A program made the translations under genes and the position numbers. The notes beneath the pieces were generated by a model. It was not told the origin of the DNA. It made no database searches and saw nothing but the letters and a program-made list of their open reading frames with translations. From assembly GCA_905331475.1 (NCBI GenBank), contig CAJNYU010000182.1, positions 4,343 through 68,342 of the forward strand: a DNA stretch of 64,000 nucleotides. Direction: 5' to 3'. Of this stretch, positions 11,855-26,270 are shown piece by piece; position 1 is the stretch's first letter, and each line of letters begins with the position of its first letter. The DNA is from Rotaria socialis. Its lineage: Eukaryota; Rotifera; Eurotatoria; Philodinida; Philodinidae.

Positions 11855-12092
11855 TTATTGAAGAAAATAAATCAAGTACTGCTCCCGGCTCTCCTGTTTT
11901 GTTCTGTTTATATGTATAGGATAATCTTTATTTTTCCTCCTGTTTTAAATAAAACCGTATGCTGATCGATTATGAATTATTCAATAGTTAAGAAAAAACG
12001 GTGCGCATTCGTACAGATTTTTATTTTCAACCAGGTAGAACCAATATTTTTGCTATCTACCACTAAACATACAAACAAGCAGTCATGCATGA
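11855..12092. other. Convergent 3' flanks
   Basis: Contains the poly(A) signal of the plus-strand gene (11948-11953) and, on the minus strand, an AATAAA at 12020-12025 that would serve a minus-strand gene ending near 12093. Confidence 0.5.
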
Positions 12093-12251
12093 TTAAACCT
12101 TGCGACGAACGATATCACGTGTAATTAATAGAACACGAGTACGATGATTCATTTTGTATTTTAATTTTAAAAGTGATTCTCGTCGGTATTGCTTTGTGTA
12201 CGAAGTGATCTGTAAAGGATGTACAAGTAACAATTGTGTTTTATTTTAACA
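12093..12251 (-). CDS. Possible terminal exon of an unidentified basic protein
   Basis: An open minus-strand frame ends at TAA about 12093. It includes SYTKQYRRESLLKLKYKMNH and RVLLITRDIVRRKV, with CGT/CGA arginine codons as in the real genes here. An acceptor-like 'tcctttacag' lies at about 12212, and a correctly placed AATAAA follows the stop. Upstream minus-strand frames (12290-12400 and 12440-12560) have coding-like stretches but could not be joined with proper phases. It may instead be untranslated FUBP sequence, because the FUBP stop codon at 13592 is followed at once by a donor-like GGTAAG. Confidence 0.3.
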
Positions 12252-13591
12252 AATACAGAAAAAGAATTCCATTAAAATGAATTAGTAACTTGAAATGAAT
12301 ACAAGATTCGCATCCTGACGACTTAAAATAATACTCTAGCAAAGCATAAAATTCGTCGGTCGTCTCTAATGTAAATTTCCTAAAGTCAAAATGTTCCGCC
12401 TCTCATGAAATCGGTAGTCACGATTTCTTGTTTTGTTCGCATAGAGAATTATTTACAATTGAAACTTATTCTTATTGACATTCCTTGATTATTAACATGC
12501 AAATTAGTTTCATATTTCAAAGAGCACTTGTATATTTCACTGATAGATTTGACCTTTAAGGCCGTTTTTTTTTACTCAATAGAATCGCCCTAAAAATTGA
12601 TTTAATACTTATTCTTTTATGCTTCACATTTATTTAAATCTCAGATAATCTTTAAACAACATTTTATGATAAAAATATTGAACTTTCAATGTTCATGTTC
12701 GAACAACTTTTTCTCTCCGGTCTAAATCAAATTCAACATAATAGAGATGAAGAAAAAATATCATTCAAACTTGATTTTATTTGTTGATATATTTCTCTAA
12801 AAAAGATTCGAAATGCAAAATACTTGCTTCACAGCCCAGAAATCAGAATTAGAACTAAAACAAATTACAAATATCATAGCAAAATGAAATTCTCGATTGT
12901 TTATATTTTGGTCCCTGCCGAACTTCATCATGTTTATTTATGTGTACAAAAAAAGACTTACCGAACATTTTTTGTTGTGCTTTTGATATCGCTATACAAA
13001 ACATGAATAGAATAAAAAAAATATTATTTTTTTTTACCCACATCACTCTGTCTCCTATTTTAACTAGAAAAATGAAATATTTTTTATGCTAGAAAAGAAA
13101 AGAGAAAGATATTTTTATGTTGTTCTGTATCGGTTAATAATTATGAGACTAACTCATAACATCTGGCTAGAAATAAAACAGAATGATCATAGAATGAAGA
13201 CAGAAAATTATACAAATATAATGTATAAGAAGAAAGAAAAACAAATAAACAAACACAAATAACACTGGTTGATGAAACACATTGGATTTTTCTTCTGAAT
13301 CGTCGGCATTTGAAAAAAAGAAAAAACATATTGTCTTCTAAGGAAAACACATAAATATATATAATATATCAATATTGTTGAATAAGATAAACACGACAAG
13401 ATTAAATCAATGAATTCCTACAAATAATGATATAGAAATAACAAAAAACAAAACAAAACAAAAAATAAAATAATAACCAACTCTCATTTTAAATACAACG
13501 ATGACTTACAAGCATCATTGAATAGTGCATAAATAATTCTTTTCAAGTTATATTTTAAGAATAAGAAACGACTTTACTTGAACTGCTTACC
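12252..13591. other. Intergenic or FUBP 3' untranslated region
   Basis: Very AT-rich, no gene identified. The donor-like sequence directly after the FUBP stop suggests a spliced 3' untranslated region may run through here. Confidence 0.4.
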
Positions 13592-16068
13592 TTAGGAAGA
13601 TGTTGCTGACGAATTAGTACCATTTGTAGTGTTGGATGTTGCTGCATTAGCACATTGTTGCGCATAGGCAGCCCAAGGGTTTGCAGATGACATCATCATA
13701 GCAGTTGCTTGTGCAGCACTTGCAGCTGATGATGCACTAGTCGGTGTTGCAGTTGAACCGGACTAAAATAAAAGAATTATATAGTAATTATAAAATCGAG
13801 ACCATGAATAGAATATAGAGTCGGAAATTTTGTTTTTTTAATGGCGACAAGTCAACACGAGAATAGTTTATTATGAAAATCTCAGACTTTTTTAGATCCT
13901 CTAGTTTATATGAATGATATATAAATCAGTACTATTTTTGTAATTTAATTTAATCACAATGGAGATAAATCATTTACGTTAAATCTTAATTCGATAGAGA
14001 GAAGAATTCACTATCATGCTTTGACAATTATTGATATGCCAATAAAATGCTTACCGCTTTCATTTGCCGAGCGATTTCATCAGCGTATTCTCCTTGTCCA
14101 ATTGATCGGTAATATTCAATCCATTGTTGACTATAATCTGGTTGACCGGTAGTTGGATTTATAGCTATAAAATAACAAAATCATAACTAAACCAATATTA
14201 AAAATTTACAAACCTGGCGTAGTTGAAGTAGCATTCGTTGCGTTGGCTGTTGAATCAGTTGACTTTGTTGCAGTTGTACTTGTGGATGTACCGGATGACG
14301 TACTTCCTGCCATACCGGCTTGCATCATACTATAATAATTCATTGATTGATAATACGCTAACCAAGCTGGATCCATTTGTCCCATATCTGGAGTACCGGC
14401 TGCTGCTGCAGCAACTGCGGATGCTGATGCATTATTATTATTTTGTAATGAACTTTGATCGTAGGAATTAACTAAACAGAGAACAGAATTTTACTTTTTA
14501 GAAAAGAAAATTTTTTTTTTGTTACACTGTGGCCATTGTCCATAAGTACTCGCCAATTGACTATAAGGATCATTATTATTATTCCCATTTCCATATGCAT
14601 CATTATTATTGCTCCATGTGTCTATTGTATTTGCTCCAACCAATGGTAAATTATGACGTTGTTGAAATTCGAACGGTGATAACATATCCCCAGGACCACC
14701 CGGACTATTGACAACTTTGTCATACATTAATTGTTGTGCTGTAAGTATTTGTTCAGGCGTACCGCGTAATTTAAAAACACGGTTAGCTGATTGTCCCATA
14801 AGTGCAGAATGATTTTTATCGAGTTCAACAAAAGCTCCGGATTTTCGATTTATTTCTTTGATACTTTCACCGCCTAAATTCAATTGGAAAATAAAAAACA
14901 AAGAAAAAAAACAAAAACGCCTTGATACTAACCTTTGCCTATGATAATACCAGCTTTTTCATAAGGTACACTATAAGTTGCTTCATTACATGGACCAGTT
15001 AAAGGTGTATTACCCATCTAAAAATTTTGTTTAACAAAAACAAAAAATCTCATATTTTACAATTAAATATCTACTCGTGAATGTGGATCATTATATGATG
15101 ATGAGCTATTCTGATTTCCACCAAGACGATTTGTTTGAGTTGTTACACCACCTGATTTTGCTAATGAATCGAGTACGTGTTGCTTAGCACGCTAAAATTA
15201 AATTAAATCATAAAAATATTTATCACTTGATTGTCTTCTTACTTCTACTCGATCAGATTCGCCCGAAATTCTTAATGGTTTATGTTCAATTCCATCGACA
15301 TCTGCCGAATCTTGAACAACATACATTTTAACACCAAATTCTTCCTGAAGAACAAAAAAAAGGTCATATTATTTTTTCTGAAATAAAACAAAAGAAGTCT
15401 CTTACCGATACGCGTTTAATATTTTCACCACCTTTACCAATAACTAAACCACATTTAGATGATGGTAACATAACATCAATAGATTTCGCCGTTGTTCCTC
15501 CCATTGAATAGGGATTAAAACTGCCTGTGCCACTATCAGTCATCTTTCCTCGCGTTATAATATCGTCCATGATACGTTTAGCTCGTTCAATAGAATCTCT
15601 TGAACCAGATAAATTAGCTAAACGATCAGGAGGATTAGGACCGTTCGGTATAGGTTCTGGTCGTAATTGACATATTTGTACTTTACAACCACTTTCAGCT
15701 TGAAGACGAACGATTTGTTCACCACCTTTACCAATAATAAGACCGACAAATTTATCAGGAATTTTATAATCTTCTTGAAACGACAATTGATTTGAAAGTG
15801 GTGTTGTTGGCGAACCATTTATTGGTTTGACACCTAATTGAGAATTAATTTGTTGTGCTATTTGTTGCGCACGTAGAACAGGCTCGGGAATAGAACCTGA
15901 TTGTGTTGGAGAACCAAACGCCGGGCGTTTTTGTACACTGTCTTCTTCACCATATGGTCGTTTTGAAGATGGACTTCTATTGGAATTGGGTGCTGCTGCA
16001 GCTAATTTTGCTGCCACTTGTTGAGCACGTGCGATTGCATCTTGAAAAGATACTGGATTATTTTGCAT
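13592..16068 (-). CDS. FUBP/KHSRP/Psi-like KH-domain nucleic-acid-binding protein
   Basis: Far-upstream-element-binding-protein family, nuclear regulators of transcription, splicing and mRNA decay. Start ATG 16068; exon 1 ends at 15406 and several short introns follow. The N-terminus has the family's amphipathic boxes (FQDAIARAQQVAAKLA and VLRAQQIAQQI) and an NLS-like KRPYGEEDSVQKRP. KH domains: YKIPDKFVGLIIGKGGEQI, then VMLPSSKCGLVIGKGGENI, then YSVPYEKAGIIIGKGGESI, each with an intact GKGG loop. The C-terminus has the Tyr/Trp motifs of FUBP (DPAWLAYYQSMNYY, QQWIEYYRSIGQGEYADE, NPWAAYAQQ) and an Ala/Thr-rich tail. Vertebrate FUBPs have four KH domains; here the third is absent, since the last one aligns with vertebrate KH4. 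Confidence 0.9.
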
Positions 16069-17835
16069 AATGAAATAGATATAATGTGATGAGAAAAAGT
16101 ATTAGTAACGTATAACAATGATGATTTTATAACGAATGCAACATTGCACATAGTCGTTGTAAGTTTATCAACCATTGGCGAATAAGATTAATAGGAAGTG
16201 CATTGATGACGAGGAAAAATGCTCTATCGATGACGAGAGGAACGTCGCTATGGTTATGACATGAATGATGGAAACGGAAGAGAAAGGATTTCTTTTTTTT
16301 TTATAGTTGAAGAACACATTACATGCTGGACTAGTCCAGAGAGGAAAGAAAATTATGAATTGAATTATGATGATGCATGTTACTTGGAAAAATGAAAATT
16401 TCGCGTTTAAGAAGGAAATGTCTAGAATTATTGAATCAAAATTGTGTTCCGAACATGAATTTCTCAATTATTATAATTTTTTCAATAATATACCTTGTTG
16501 TTTCTCAGCTTTATTTGAAGTTTTATACAAAGAGAATTCTTTATTAGGTCTGTTAACTGTTGTTATCTCAATATATGAGTTGATGGAAATGTATCGTTGA
16601 CGTACAAAACATTTGTTTTCCTTAAGCTCTAGGAAGAAGCCAGCAAAAATGCCTAAATTCTGAAAACAAACTAGCGGAATTTTTTTTAGGGAAATCCAAG
16701 AGTCAGCAAGTTTGTTGACACTCAACTATTCACAATAACAAAAAGAAGGACATATCGAAACTTTAGATTTGGAAAGTCAAACTGTTCTAAATTCAATCGT
16801 TATTTATAACGGCTTTTTGAACCGATGCATTTATAGCTCAAAGGCAATGCGACACCTACAGCGATTGTATAGTTATCTAAATTCTTTCTTTGAATTCATT
16901 ATTCATCAAATAACTCAAGTATCTGTTGAAAATTGTGACTAAACTGAAAGATCAAATAGGACAAAACTAGAAAGTCTTACATTCTATATATAGCTATTTT
17001 CCATGTAGTCGGACTTATTATCTTGGTAATCACGTAACTAATAAAAGGTATTCCTTGTCACAGCCAATATTGACATATACAACTAATGAACTTGAAATAG
17101 CTTTATTTTAAAGATAATTTTAGATTTCTATTTTTATTCTAACCTCCAGCAGCTAGAGCAACTTTCTAGAAAAAAAAAAGAAAGATTCACTAAATCTAAA
17201 TTTGAACTACTTTTAATTTAAGTCTGTATCAGGTATATACCGAAAATATGTTGACTATTTCCGACAGGCGTAGTTAGTTAATGATGGCTTTGCATTCAAA
17301 TACCAAAGTTCTTACACAATGAATCAATCAAAACACAGATAATTCTTGTTGATGTGGATTAAGGACATTATCAGATATCTCCTTGACATTTGACATTTTC
17401 CTCTAGTATCTCGCCAATGTATGGTACCCATAATTATATTAGATAAAAACAAAACAAAAACTAGATTGATTTGTTTCGCTTTCTTAAGCACCATAATAAT
17501 CAAGTTCATTCATCTTTAATATTCTATGCAATTATATTCTCAAACTCTGCATTTTGTTTTTCTTCTTCTATGAATTATATTTTCTGACCGTAAAAGGAGG
17601 GTTATCTAATCATCTAAACAAATCAATATAGTTTTCCCTAGTTAACAACTTCAGCTCTATGTTGCATGATAATAAAATACCCAAAACATACCAAGGGGAT
17701 ACAGTCGAATACCATTATTCTTGTTTTCCTTTCTCTTGTTACAGCTGTCAGTTGTCTAGTCATATAAAGACATACGAACGAAGCAAATAATTATTATATT
17801 CCAGAATAATCACATTGTATCTAATAAGAATAAGA
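16069..17835. other. Divergent intergenic region, FUBP and secreted kinase
   Basis: 1.77 kb between two divergent start codons. AT-rich with no supported gene; open frames at 16168-16467 and 16471-16725 look like chance. It must hold both promoters, but no specific site can be named. Confidence 0.5.
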
Positions 17836-18940
17836 ATGTTATTCTCTATTGCGTACATTATTTTTATCTTAGTACAAGTTTGTGCTAACGAAAAACTGGT
17901 TAGTTTAAGCAAAAGTTCATGTAAGTGTTAACTTTCATTTCGTTGCATTAATTATTTCAATTAGTTTAGCAACTGACGGTACACAGTGTGACAAAACGAT
18001 AAAAAATGATGTTGGGTCCTCGTGCCCTCAGAAAAATCTCGAATATCATTTTTCATCCGAAGAACTTGGTCTCTTGAACCAACATAATCTAGTTGTTAAT
18101 ACTCAATCTTGCCCATCAAATCCATCGCTTACATGTCTCAGTGTCGATCGGCAATCGTTGATTGGTGCAGGCAGTTTCGGCTTAGTTGTACGTGCTCGTT
18201 CAAGAACATTTGATTTTCCTATTGCAATTAAATTCATCAAACTGCCAACTAAACTAGATATTGTTTCGTTCAATACAGGTGGCCGATATAATCGTATTGA
18301 TCGTACATCACTTATTGAAAATCGTGGCGATCAAAAAAGTTTACGTGAAGCTGTTGCACTTCGTCTTATAACTGAATATGAAATCCCTTCGATACCAAAA
18401 TATATTGCCTATATTGAAACAGCATCTTATAGAATTGTTGCCATGGAATTACTCAATGGCTTTGAAGAACTGTCAAAAATTATTGATAAATTATCGCCTA
18501 AACAATTAACGTTTATATCATGTCAAACAGCCGCTATTGTATGTAATCTAGATCAAATCGGCGTATCCCATGATGATATGCACGAACGGAATATATTAAT
18601 CGATCGTAAAAACAATAATAAAGTTAATTTGATTGATTTTGGTGGCGCACAATTTATTAATAAGCAAAAACATTTTACAAGTACAAGTAATTTTCTTAAG
18701 CAGCCAATTAATTTAATAGGCCATCTAAAACGCATTATCAAAGCGGATTTAATTGATTACATACAATCACAAGAAAAGAAAGAACTTGGGTATTTTTGTT
18801 CAATGCTGGAGAAAATTACGACAAGTAAAAGTGAGAAAGAAAAAGAAGCAATACCTTACTATTATAGATTATTATTTGAAAAATATTGGAAATTTAATCA
18901 AACAAACAAAAAATTATTTAAATGTGCTTTAACAAAATAA
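17836..18940 (+). CDS. Predicted secreted protein-kinase-like enzyme
   Basis: Two exons, 17836-17920 and 17970-18940, joined in phase across a 49-bp GT-AG intron, give 351 residues. Exon 1 is a classical signal peptide (MLFSIAYIIFILVQVCA). A short Cys-containing spacer follows, then a protein-kinase fold: glycine loop GAGSFGLVVRA, lysine in AIKFIK, a helix-C glutamate in LREAVALR, hinge region MELLNGFEE, catalytic loop HDDMHERNIL (HxDxxxxN pattern) and metal-binding DFG in NLIDFGGAQF. All residues for phosphotransfer appear present. The long insert after strand 3 and the HDDMH loop are unlike PKA/CDK kinases. I cannot place it in Fam20C, VLK or another known secreted family. Likely location is the secretory pathway or outside the cell. 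A cytosolic lipid or atypical kinase is an alternative if the first exon is wrong. Confidence 0.8.
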
Positions 18941-19524
18941 TGATTCGATTTTTTTCTTTTCTCGTTTAATAATATTCAATCACTTTTATGCATTAACTAT
19001 TAATCACACGGGTCATTTTTATTCTGATAAACGCCAGATGAACATGTTGACATAAAATGATTTTTTTTTCTCATCTACAGACAGATTACATCATGAATTC
19101 TTAATAAATTAATCAACATAAACTCATATTCAACCAGGTTGATACCATTTAACAAAGAAAAGACACTTGAAAATAGAAAATTTCATCAGTTTTGCATCAT
19201 CATTTTCACTTCTGCCATAAAAGTTGCACCTTTGACAGTTGAAGTACTTCTCGACACAAAAATAATAGAATGATTCAATAGGAGAATTTGGTTTTTTTTC
19301 TTCTTCGTGCAATAACAAAGCATAATTGAAATGAATCATCAGTTTGTTTCTACAACAATATTTCGGGTTCTGTTTTGTACTTTTTTAGCTCAGTAACGAA
19401 ATATGAACTTGTCACATACTCGATTTAAATGAAGTATTTTGTTATTGTTTTATGTCGTATAGGGACCTTAAGTGTATATTTTTATCCGGTATTTCATTTT
19501 TTGTTAAAATAAATATTATTTGCT
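18941..19524. other. Intergenic 3' flank
   Basis: AT-rich sequence after the kinase stop codon. No supported feature seen. Confidence 0.5.
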
Positions 19525-19818
19525 ATGAATTCGCATGCACTTCGAATTAAATGCACCTTATGCCAAGGTCATGCTTCTATCGGATTACTGTATAATAAAG
19601 GGGAGAAAAAAAATTATACAGAATTTCATTATACACAATTAGGGTATATTGAGAGTAGCGGCGCATATTTATTTTATTTTACAGAATATCAAGCGAAGCA
19701 TTATGGAATAATTAAATCTATTGAAGAAAAAAAAACCAGGCATACGACGGATACTCATTTTCTTTTGTGTAACTCATTCTGTTCTGCAATCATGGCTTTC
19801 TATTGGAAGATAAATTAA
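19525..19818 (+). CDS. Hypothetical small open frame, CxxC near N-terminus
   Basis: A 97-codon ATG frame in AT-rich DNA between the kinase and the PKA 3' end. The protein starts MNSHALRIKCTLCQGHASIG, with a CTLC pair, and has aromatic-rich middle residues. No homologue is recognised, and there is no signal peptide or membrane span. Length is above chance expectation for this composition, but codon use does not separate it clearly from intergenic sequence. Confidence 0.3.
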   Translation: MNSHALRIKCTLCQGHASIGLLYNKGEKKNYTEFHYTQLGYIESSGAYLFYFTEYQAKHYGIIKSIEEKKTRHTTDTHFLLCNSFCSAIMAFYWKIN

Positions 19819-20176
19819 ATGACCTATTCATGATTTGGATAATATTCTTCATAGAATTCTCCGAAAATTTAATTAAAATTATGGTTCTATTTTAAGAAGT
19901 TCTCTTTTTCATTCTATCAATTCGGTAAATAATAAAACAACTCCATAGGTTACTCGACAGGTAAACAGAGAAAAAAACATCGTTACACTCTTTTTTTTCG
20001 CTACATTAATAGATTGATCTATTTGAAAGCTTTTATATAAGTATTTTACATGAAATTTAATTTAATTATCTCCGATCTGAATATCAAAAATATGATATTT
20101 TGTTTTTCAAGACGCTGTATCAACACTGATAATTTACACAAAAAAAACCAAAAAAAAAGGAAATTTGTTTTGTTTA
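19819..20176. other. Short intergenic, convergent
   Basis: Low-complexity AT-rich DNA between the small open frame and the PKA stop codon. It should contain the PKA 3' untranslated region. Confidence 0.5.
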
Positions 20177-21500
<1,324 letters not shown>

Positions 21501-24500
21501 AGCAAACGGATTTTCCTGTTGTATATATATATATATTATTTCTAGAAGATAGAAGACAGATTAACGTAGTATTATTATTATTATCATATATTTTTTTTAT
21601 AGATTTTTATCAAAAACGAGTCGAAATTAAAGCAGAAGATCTAAGCACGTTTCTACTTTTTTAATTATATCAATATATTTATATATATATATATATTTGA
21701 GTATCTGTCTTAAACGAGAAGAAGATAGAAGGAAAGAAATTTCTCTTAATTGTCATACTTCTATAGTATTAATCAAAGGCGAAGAAGAAAAAAGAAGACA
21801 CGCATATTATTTTCTCTACGTACTTTATAGGAAGTTTTATGTTTTTCTTCTGTTTACTGTCGTCTATCTCTCTCTATAGTTCTCTATTCTCTGCTTTTCT
21901 ATCGCGTTCGTTCTGCCAGTAACCATCTATCTCAAGCCATAGAGTAAGATGCCACATTACCCATTAATATATTATCTGTAATCTAGTAGTAATCTTCTTT
22001 GGCGTCAGCGTAGTCTTGAGTCCTTTTCTTTTCTATATTCTTGCCATTTTATCGATTACACATTGGCACCGCGCACTACGAATTCATAAGAGCTTATGTC
22101 TAGGCAAGAGCAAACTACTGATTGGATAGACCCACGTTTAATCTCGTTTTGTTCCAGTTGATTTTTGATGGATTTAGTCTTGTGAGATGATAACTAAATG
22201 AAGTAATAAATTTTCAATTAATTATAAATGAAATTGCGAGCTAAGAGAAGACAGAAAGGACCAGACGAAGTATTCCCACTGTTGTAGTAGTAGTCGAACG
22301 GCACGTGAAGAAAAATTCAATTAAATTAGCATCAATATAAGATGATGTACCTGTCTTTTTTCCTTAACGATAATCGATAGACAAAAAAACAAAAAGCAAC
22401 TATCAGTCTATTAATAGTATTACATTTTACCAATCTGCCACAAGAGAGAAATAGAAAAAAATGAATAAACAAAAGTGTCACATACTCCAAGAAATTGAAC
22501 ACGTTTGTGTTCTTCACAGTATAAGTTAGCATCACAAAAAAGAAATGTTGTTCTTCATTCTGCTTGCTCTTATTTTTCAAAAAAAAGCAGTCGTAGTAGA
22601 TTTTCTCTTTTCTTCTCTATCGTCCCACGACTTCTTTTGTATTCTGATGGCAAATGGTGAGCTTTCTCCTCCCCTCTCTCCCTTTCCTAACTTTCTCTTT
22701 TCACCAAACACTTCTTTCTCTCTCTCTTCTTATATGTTGGTATGCAACTGTGAGACAATCCGTCATGATTAACTGTAACACAAATAAACACTGCGTTTTT
22801 TGTTGAACTGGCATTGTTGCTATAAACGAATCTTTTTACAGTCGACAGATGATCACGACTTAATTGCAATACATTGAATAAGATTGTTCTTGTGAATCGA
22901 CAAATTGAAAAAGTGGACTTAAGATTAACCATTCCATGCGCAATCAAGAGAACGAGAGATAATGATTGCATAAGCAAAACTTTCATAGACATAATGAAAA
23001 TAACTCTTTTTGATCTTATAAAAAAAAAGAATGACGGAAGCCACAGAGCGACAAATGCATAAACATGAATCTGATACGGATACTGATGAGTATAACAAGG
23101 AAACATCTATCGCATGCACTGCATGCGTGTTTATGCATATGCTCTTGCTATTCTTTGCACCTGGATGGGAACGATTAAATCTATTGTCTGGATGAAAGAA
23201 AGCGACGAAGAGAAAATAGCGTCAAGCTCACTCGACAAGAAGACAACCTAAAGAATGTATGCTTATTGAAACGTATACAGAAACTTTTATGGTTGATACT
23301 ACTAACATGGTTGACCTGCTTTTGTTTTAGTAATATTTCTATCTACATAATCTCTTATCCGTGTTTATATTCATCTGATATAATATAATGAAAAACATGA
23401 AGCAATTTAAAACTTTGAAAACATGAATACGTAGCGGTCACTTGCACTTTTATTTAGGCCCAATCATTGGTGTGTCACATTTCCATTACTTCCTACCTGT
23501 CTTTTCGCTATTCAGAAAAAAAAACTGGCCTCCTTTGTATAGCAGCAGCAGCAACTGATGTATGACTTGAGAAGAAAGAGAGAATAAGAAAAACTTTATT
23601 GTTTGTCTTCATCGATCGTTATTTATGTAATTGTATTTTTCATTGGTCTCACTGTTTTTCGCATATTTGCTTTTGTGGCTACACTACGTCTATCGAGCAA
23701 TCTGAATTCACGTAATAAACACGAAACACATTCAATATTTTATTATAAATTGCATATAATTAACCCGGATGGTAAGACAAATGGAATTCGATTAGGAAGT
23801 TTTTTCCATTATTAGACGAAATTAGTAGTCTATTTTTTTTTATTCTTGAATGAATGCAATCATGACCACATACAAAAAGAACAACGTCTCTATTTAAATA
23901 AAAAAAACTTCTCATCCATGAAAATGTCACATCGGATTTTATTCGATCTTTAAGAAATGCACTGATTTTTAGTGACTTGAACATGCTTCGTTATTTGTAT
24001 TTTTTCATCGCACTATGGATTCACGTATGTCAATGTAGCAAAACAAGAATCATAGAAGTTCTCATGCTTCAGTTGCGAATTGATTAAAAAATTTCTTCTT
24101 CGCATTTATTTGAAAAAAGCTTTTTTATTAGAAGTGTTTTTTTTTCATCGAATAAACCTTCTACAGAACAAACAGAATTAATTAATATGACGCCAGTAGA
24201 AAAATTACAATTTCTTTGCTATTATGCCCATTCAACAATATTAATCATCAGTTCATTTATTAATTAAACTGTTCAAAGTTGCTTAAAAATATTCAATGTA
24301 ATATTATGCAATTTATAGCACTTTTTTTCTCTCGCGCAGAAGTGTCAGTGTCATGATAATCAGATTTTAGTTAATATCAAATATTTACATTATAGCACGT
24401 GTTCTATTCTATGAAAAGAGAACGAAGTTATTATTAGAACATGGCTTTTGGATTAATCAATAGACTGTTTGGCTTTATGAAGCAACAACATTTCGAAATT

Positions 24501-25885
24501 ATTATTAAATGAAAAACTTTAAAAAACGATAGTTTCAACTTAAATAGTTCCTTGTCGACTGTTTCCGGTATGTTTCTATTTAGTGACAGTAATATTTCTT
24601 CACGTTTTCTGACATTTATCTCACAAACTCTAAGCAATGTTCCGGAAACCCTTTTATTCATAGAACACACGAGAAAAAAACAATTACATCGTGTTTCACA
24701 TATGAATTCTCTAGGGATTCTATGAAAGTACTTTCACGATGTTCAACGATTCGCAACATAGGCATTCAAAGAATTTTTATATAAGCACTCATATTATAAT
24801 TACCTTTTTCTGTTTTTTTATACAACTCTTATCGATTTTGTACAGAAGAAAAAAAAATGGACGAAGATTAATCTTATGGATAATTTAATAAGCGACAAAC
24901 CGACAATAGATTCCCCACGAGATTTTACGAGAATAAAATTTTATTAAGAAAATATTTTCGAAAAGATTATACTGCCATAAGAAAAAAGAAATTCTATCAG
25001 CGTCAATACATGTCATGTTAAAAGTAATACATTTATGCCGACATGTTTAAAAAGCAAGACTATTTTGAAGCATAGTTTATAGAATTCGGCGAATTTTACT
25101 ATCATAAATGCAGCAATAAACAACGTTTACTTCCGAAAATATTTTTTTCTATGAAGATTTTTTTGTTTTTGGGACGAAATTATTTGATTCGTTAAAAATA
25201 TTAAAATAGTTATTATCGGATTGTTAATAAATCCATTTTTTACACTGAAAGCTTTCAATTATTGATGGAACATTCAGCAATCATGTTTAGCAAAGAAATT
25301 TTCATTTGCTTTTCTTTCTGTAGGCATCTAGTCGTCTAGATAGAAAATCAAATGATGCTTGCTTACAGCAAGACTAAACTATTGCTTTTATGACGATGAC
25401 GACGACGACGACTGTAATGTTGTTTTTGCATAACACGAAGTTCTACTATTAAAATTCAAGCATTACCAAACAAACATTGCCTTTTTGTTTCGATCAGATT
25501 GCATGATGATGTATAAGAGAATTAAATCTACCATTTTATTAGCACATAATAAGTTGATCTGTTGAAAAAAAAACTATTTAAAGTCATTAATAAGTGCAGT
25601 GATGTAATCCCTTAGGTAAATTTTACTCGTCATTTTCATTACATAATAGTCACATATATATGATCAACTAACATAAGTTCATATATTCAACAATAATAAA
25701 GGAAGACAGATCGACCAAGCATGACCTATATTAATGCGTTCTCATCAATTTCGAACTAAGAAAAGAAAAGAAAAGAAAAGACAAACCGTTATCGGATTCG
25801 GACATGCAGATGTGCTGATTTCTATTAATTTATACAGTGTCGTAGCTATATATAGATATGTGGGAATGTTTGGCAGTTGGTATAA
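21501..25885. other. Gene-poor region upstream of PKA
   Basis: 4.4 kb with no supported coding sequence. Likely holds PKA 5' untranslated exons and regulatory DNA. Microsatellites: (TA)n near 21522-21535 and 21680-21695, a (GAC)n run near 25392-25412, and (AAAAG)n near 25760-25782. Open frames here (for example 22687-23106) are pyrimidine-rich and look spurious. Confidence 0.5.
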
Positions 25886-26270
25886 TTAAAGCGAGAATGA
25901 AGTGTATCACTGCCGTAAAGATCGTATCTCCAGTATGAAAGCGTATTTATTGAAGAAAAGTGCGTGAGCTTTCGATATCCTACTGGAATCATCATCAGAC
26001 ACAATATGACGCATTTTATTTCACAATTTTAGTATGATTCATTTTACTAATATGACATTTGCTCTTTCGAACAGATGTCTCTTTTGAAAGAGCAAATGTC
26101 ATATTAGTAAAATGAATCATACTAAAATTGTGAAATAAAATGCGTCATATTGTGTCTGATGATGATTCCAGTCGGATATCGAAAGCTCACACACTTCTCT
26201 TCAACAAATAAACGTTCATATACTGAAGACATGATCTTTACGGCAGTAATACACTTCATTCTCGCTCTAA
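25886..26270. mobile_element. Foldback element FB2, near-perfect 385-bp hairpin
   Basis: Left arm 25886-26068 and right arm 26086-26270 are reverse complements around a 17-base loop (gaacagatgtctctttt). The inner 110 bp look identical; the outer part carries scattered mismatches. Ends read TTAAAGCGAGAATGAAGTG and its counterpart. No coding capacity; a MITE-like foldback element or a two-copy palindromic insertion. Confidence 0.85.

Noticed and set aside
22332-23119. Several overlapping frames upstream of PKA rich in Phe/Leu/Ser
   Set aside because: They follow pyrimidine-rich low-complexity DNA and overlap on both strands.
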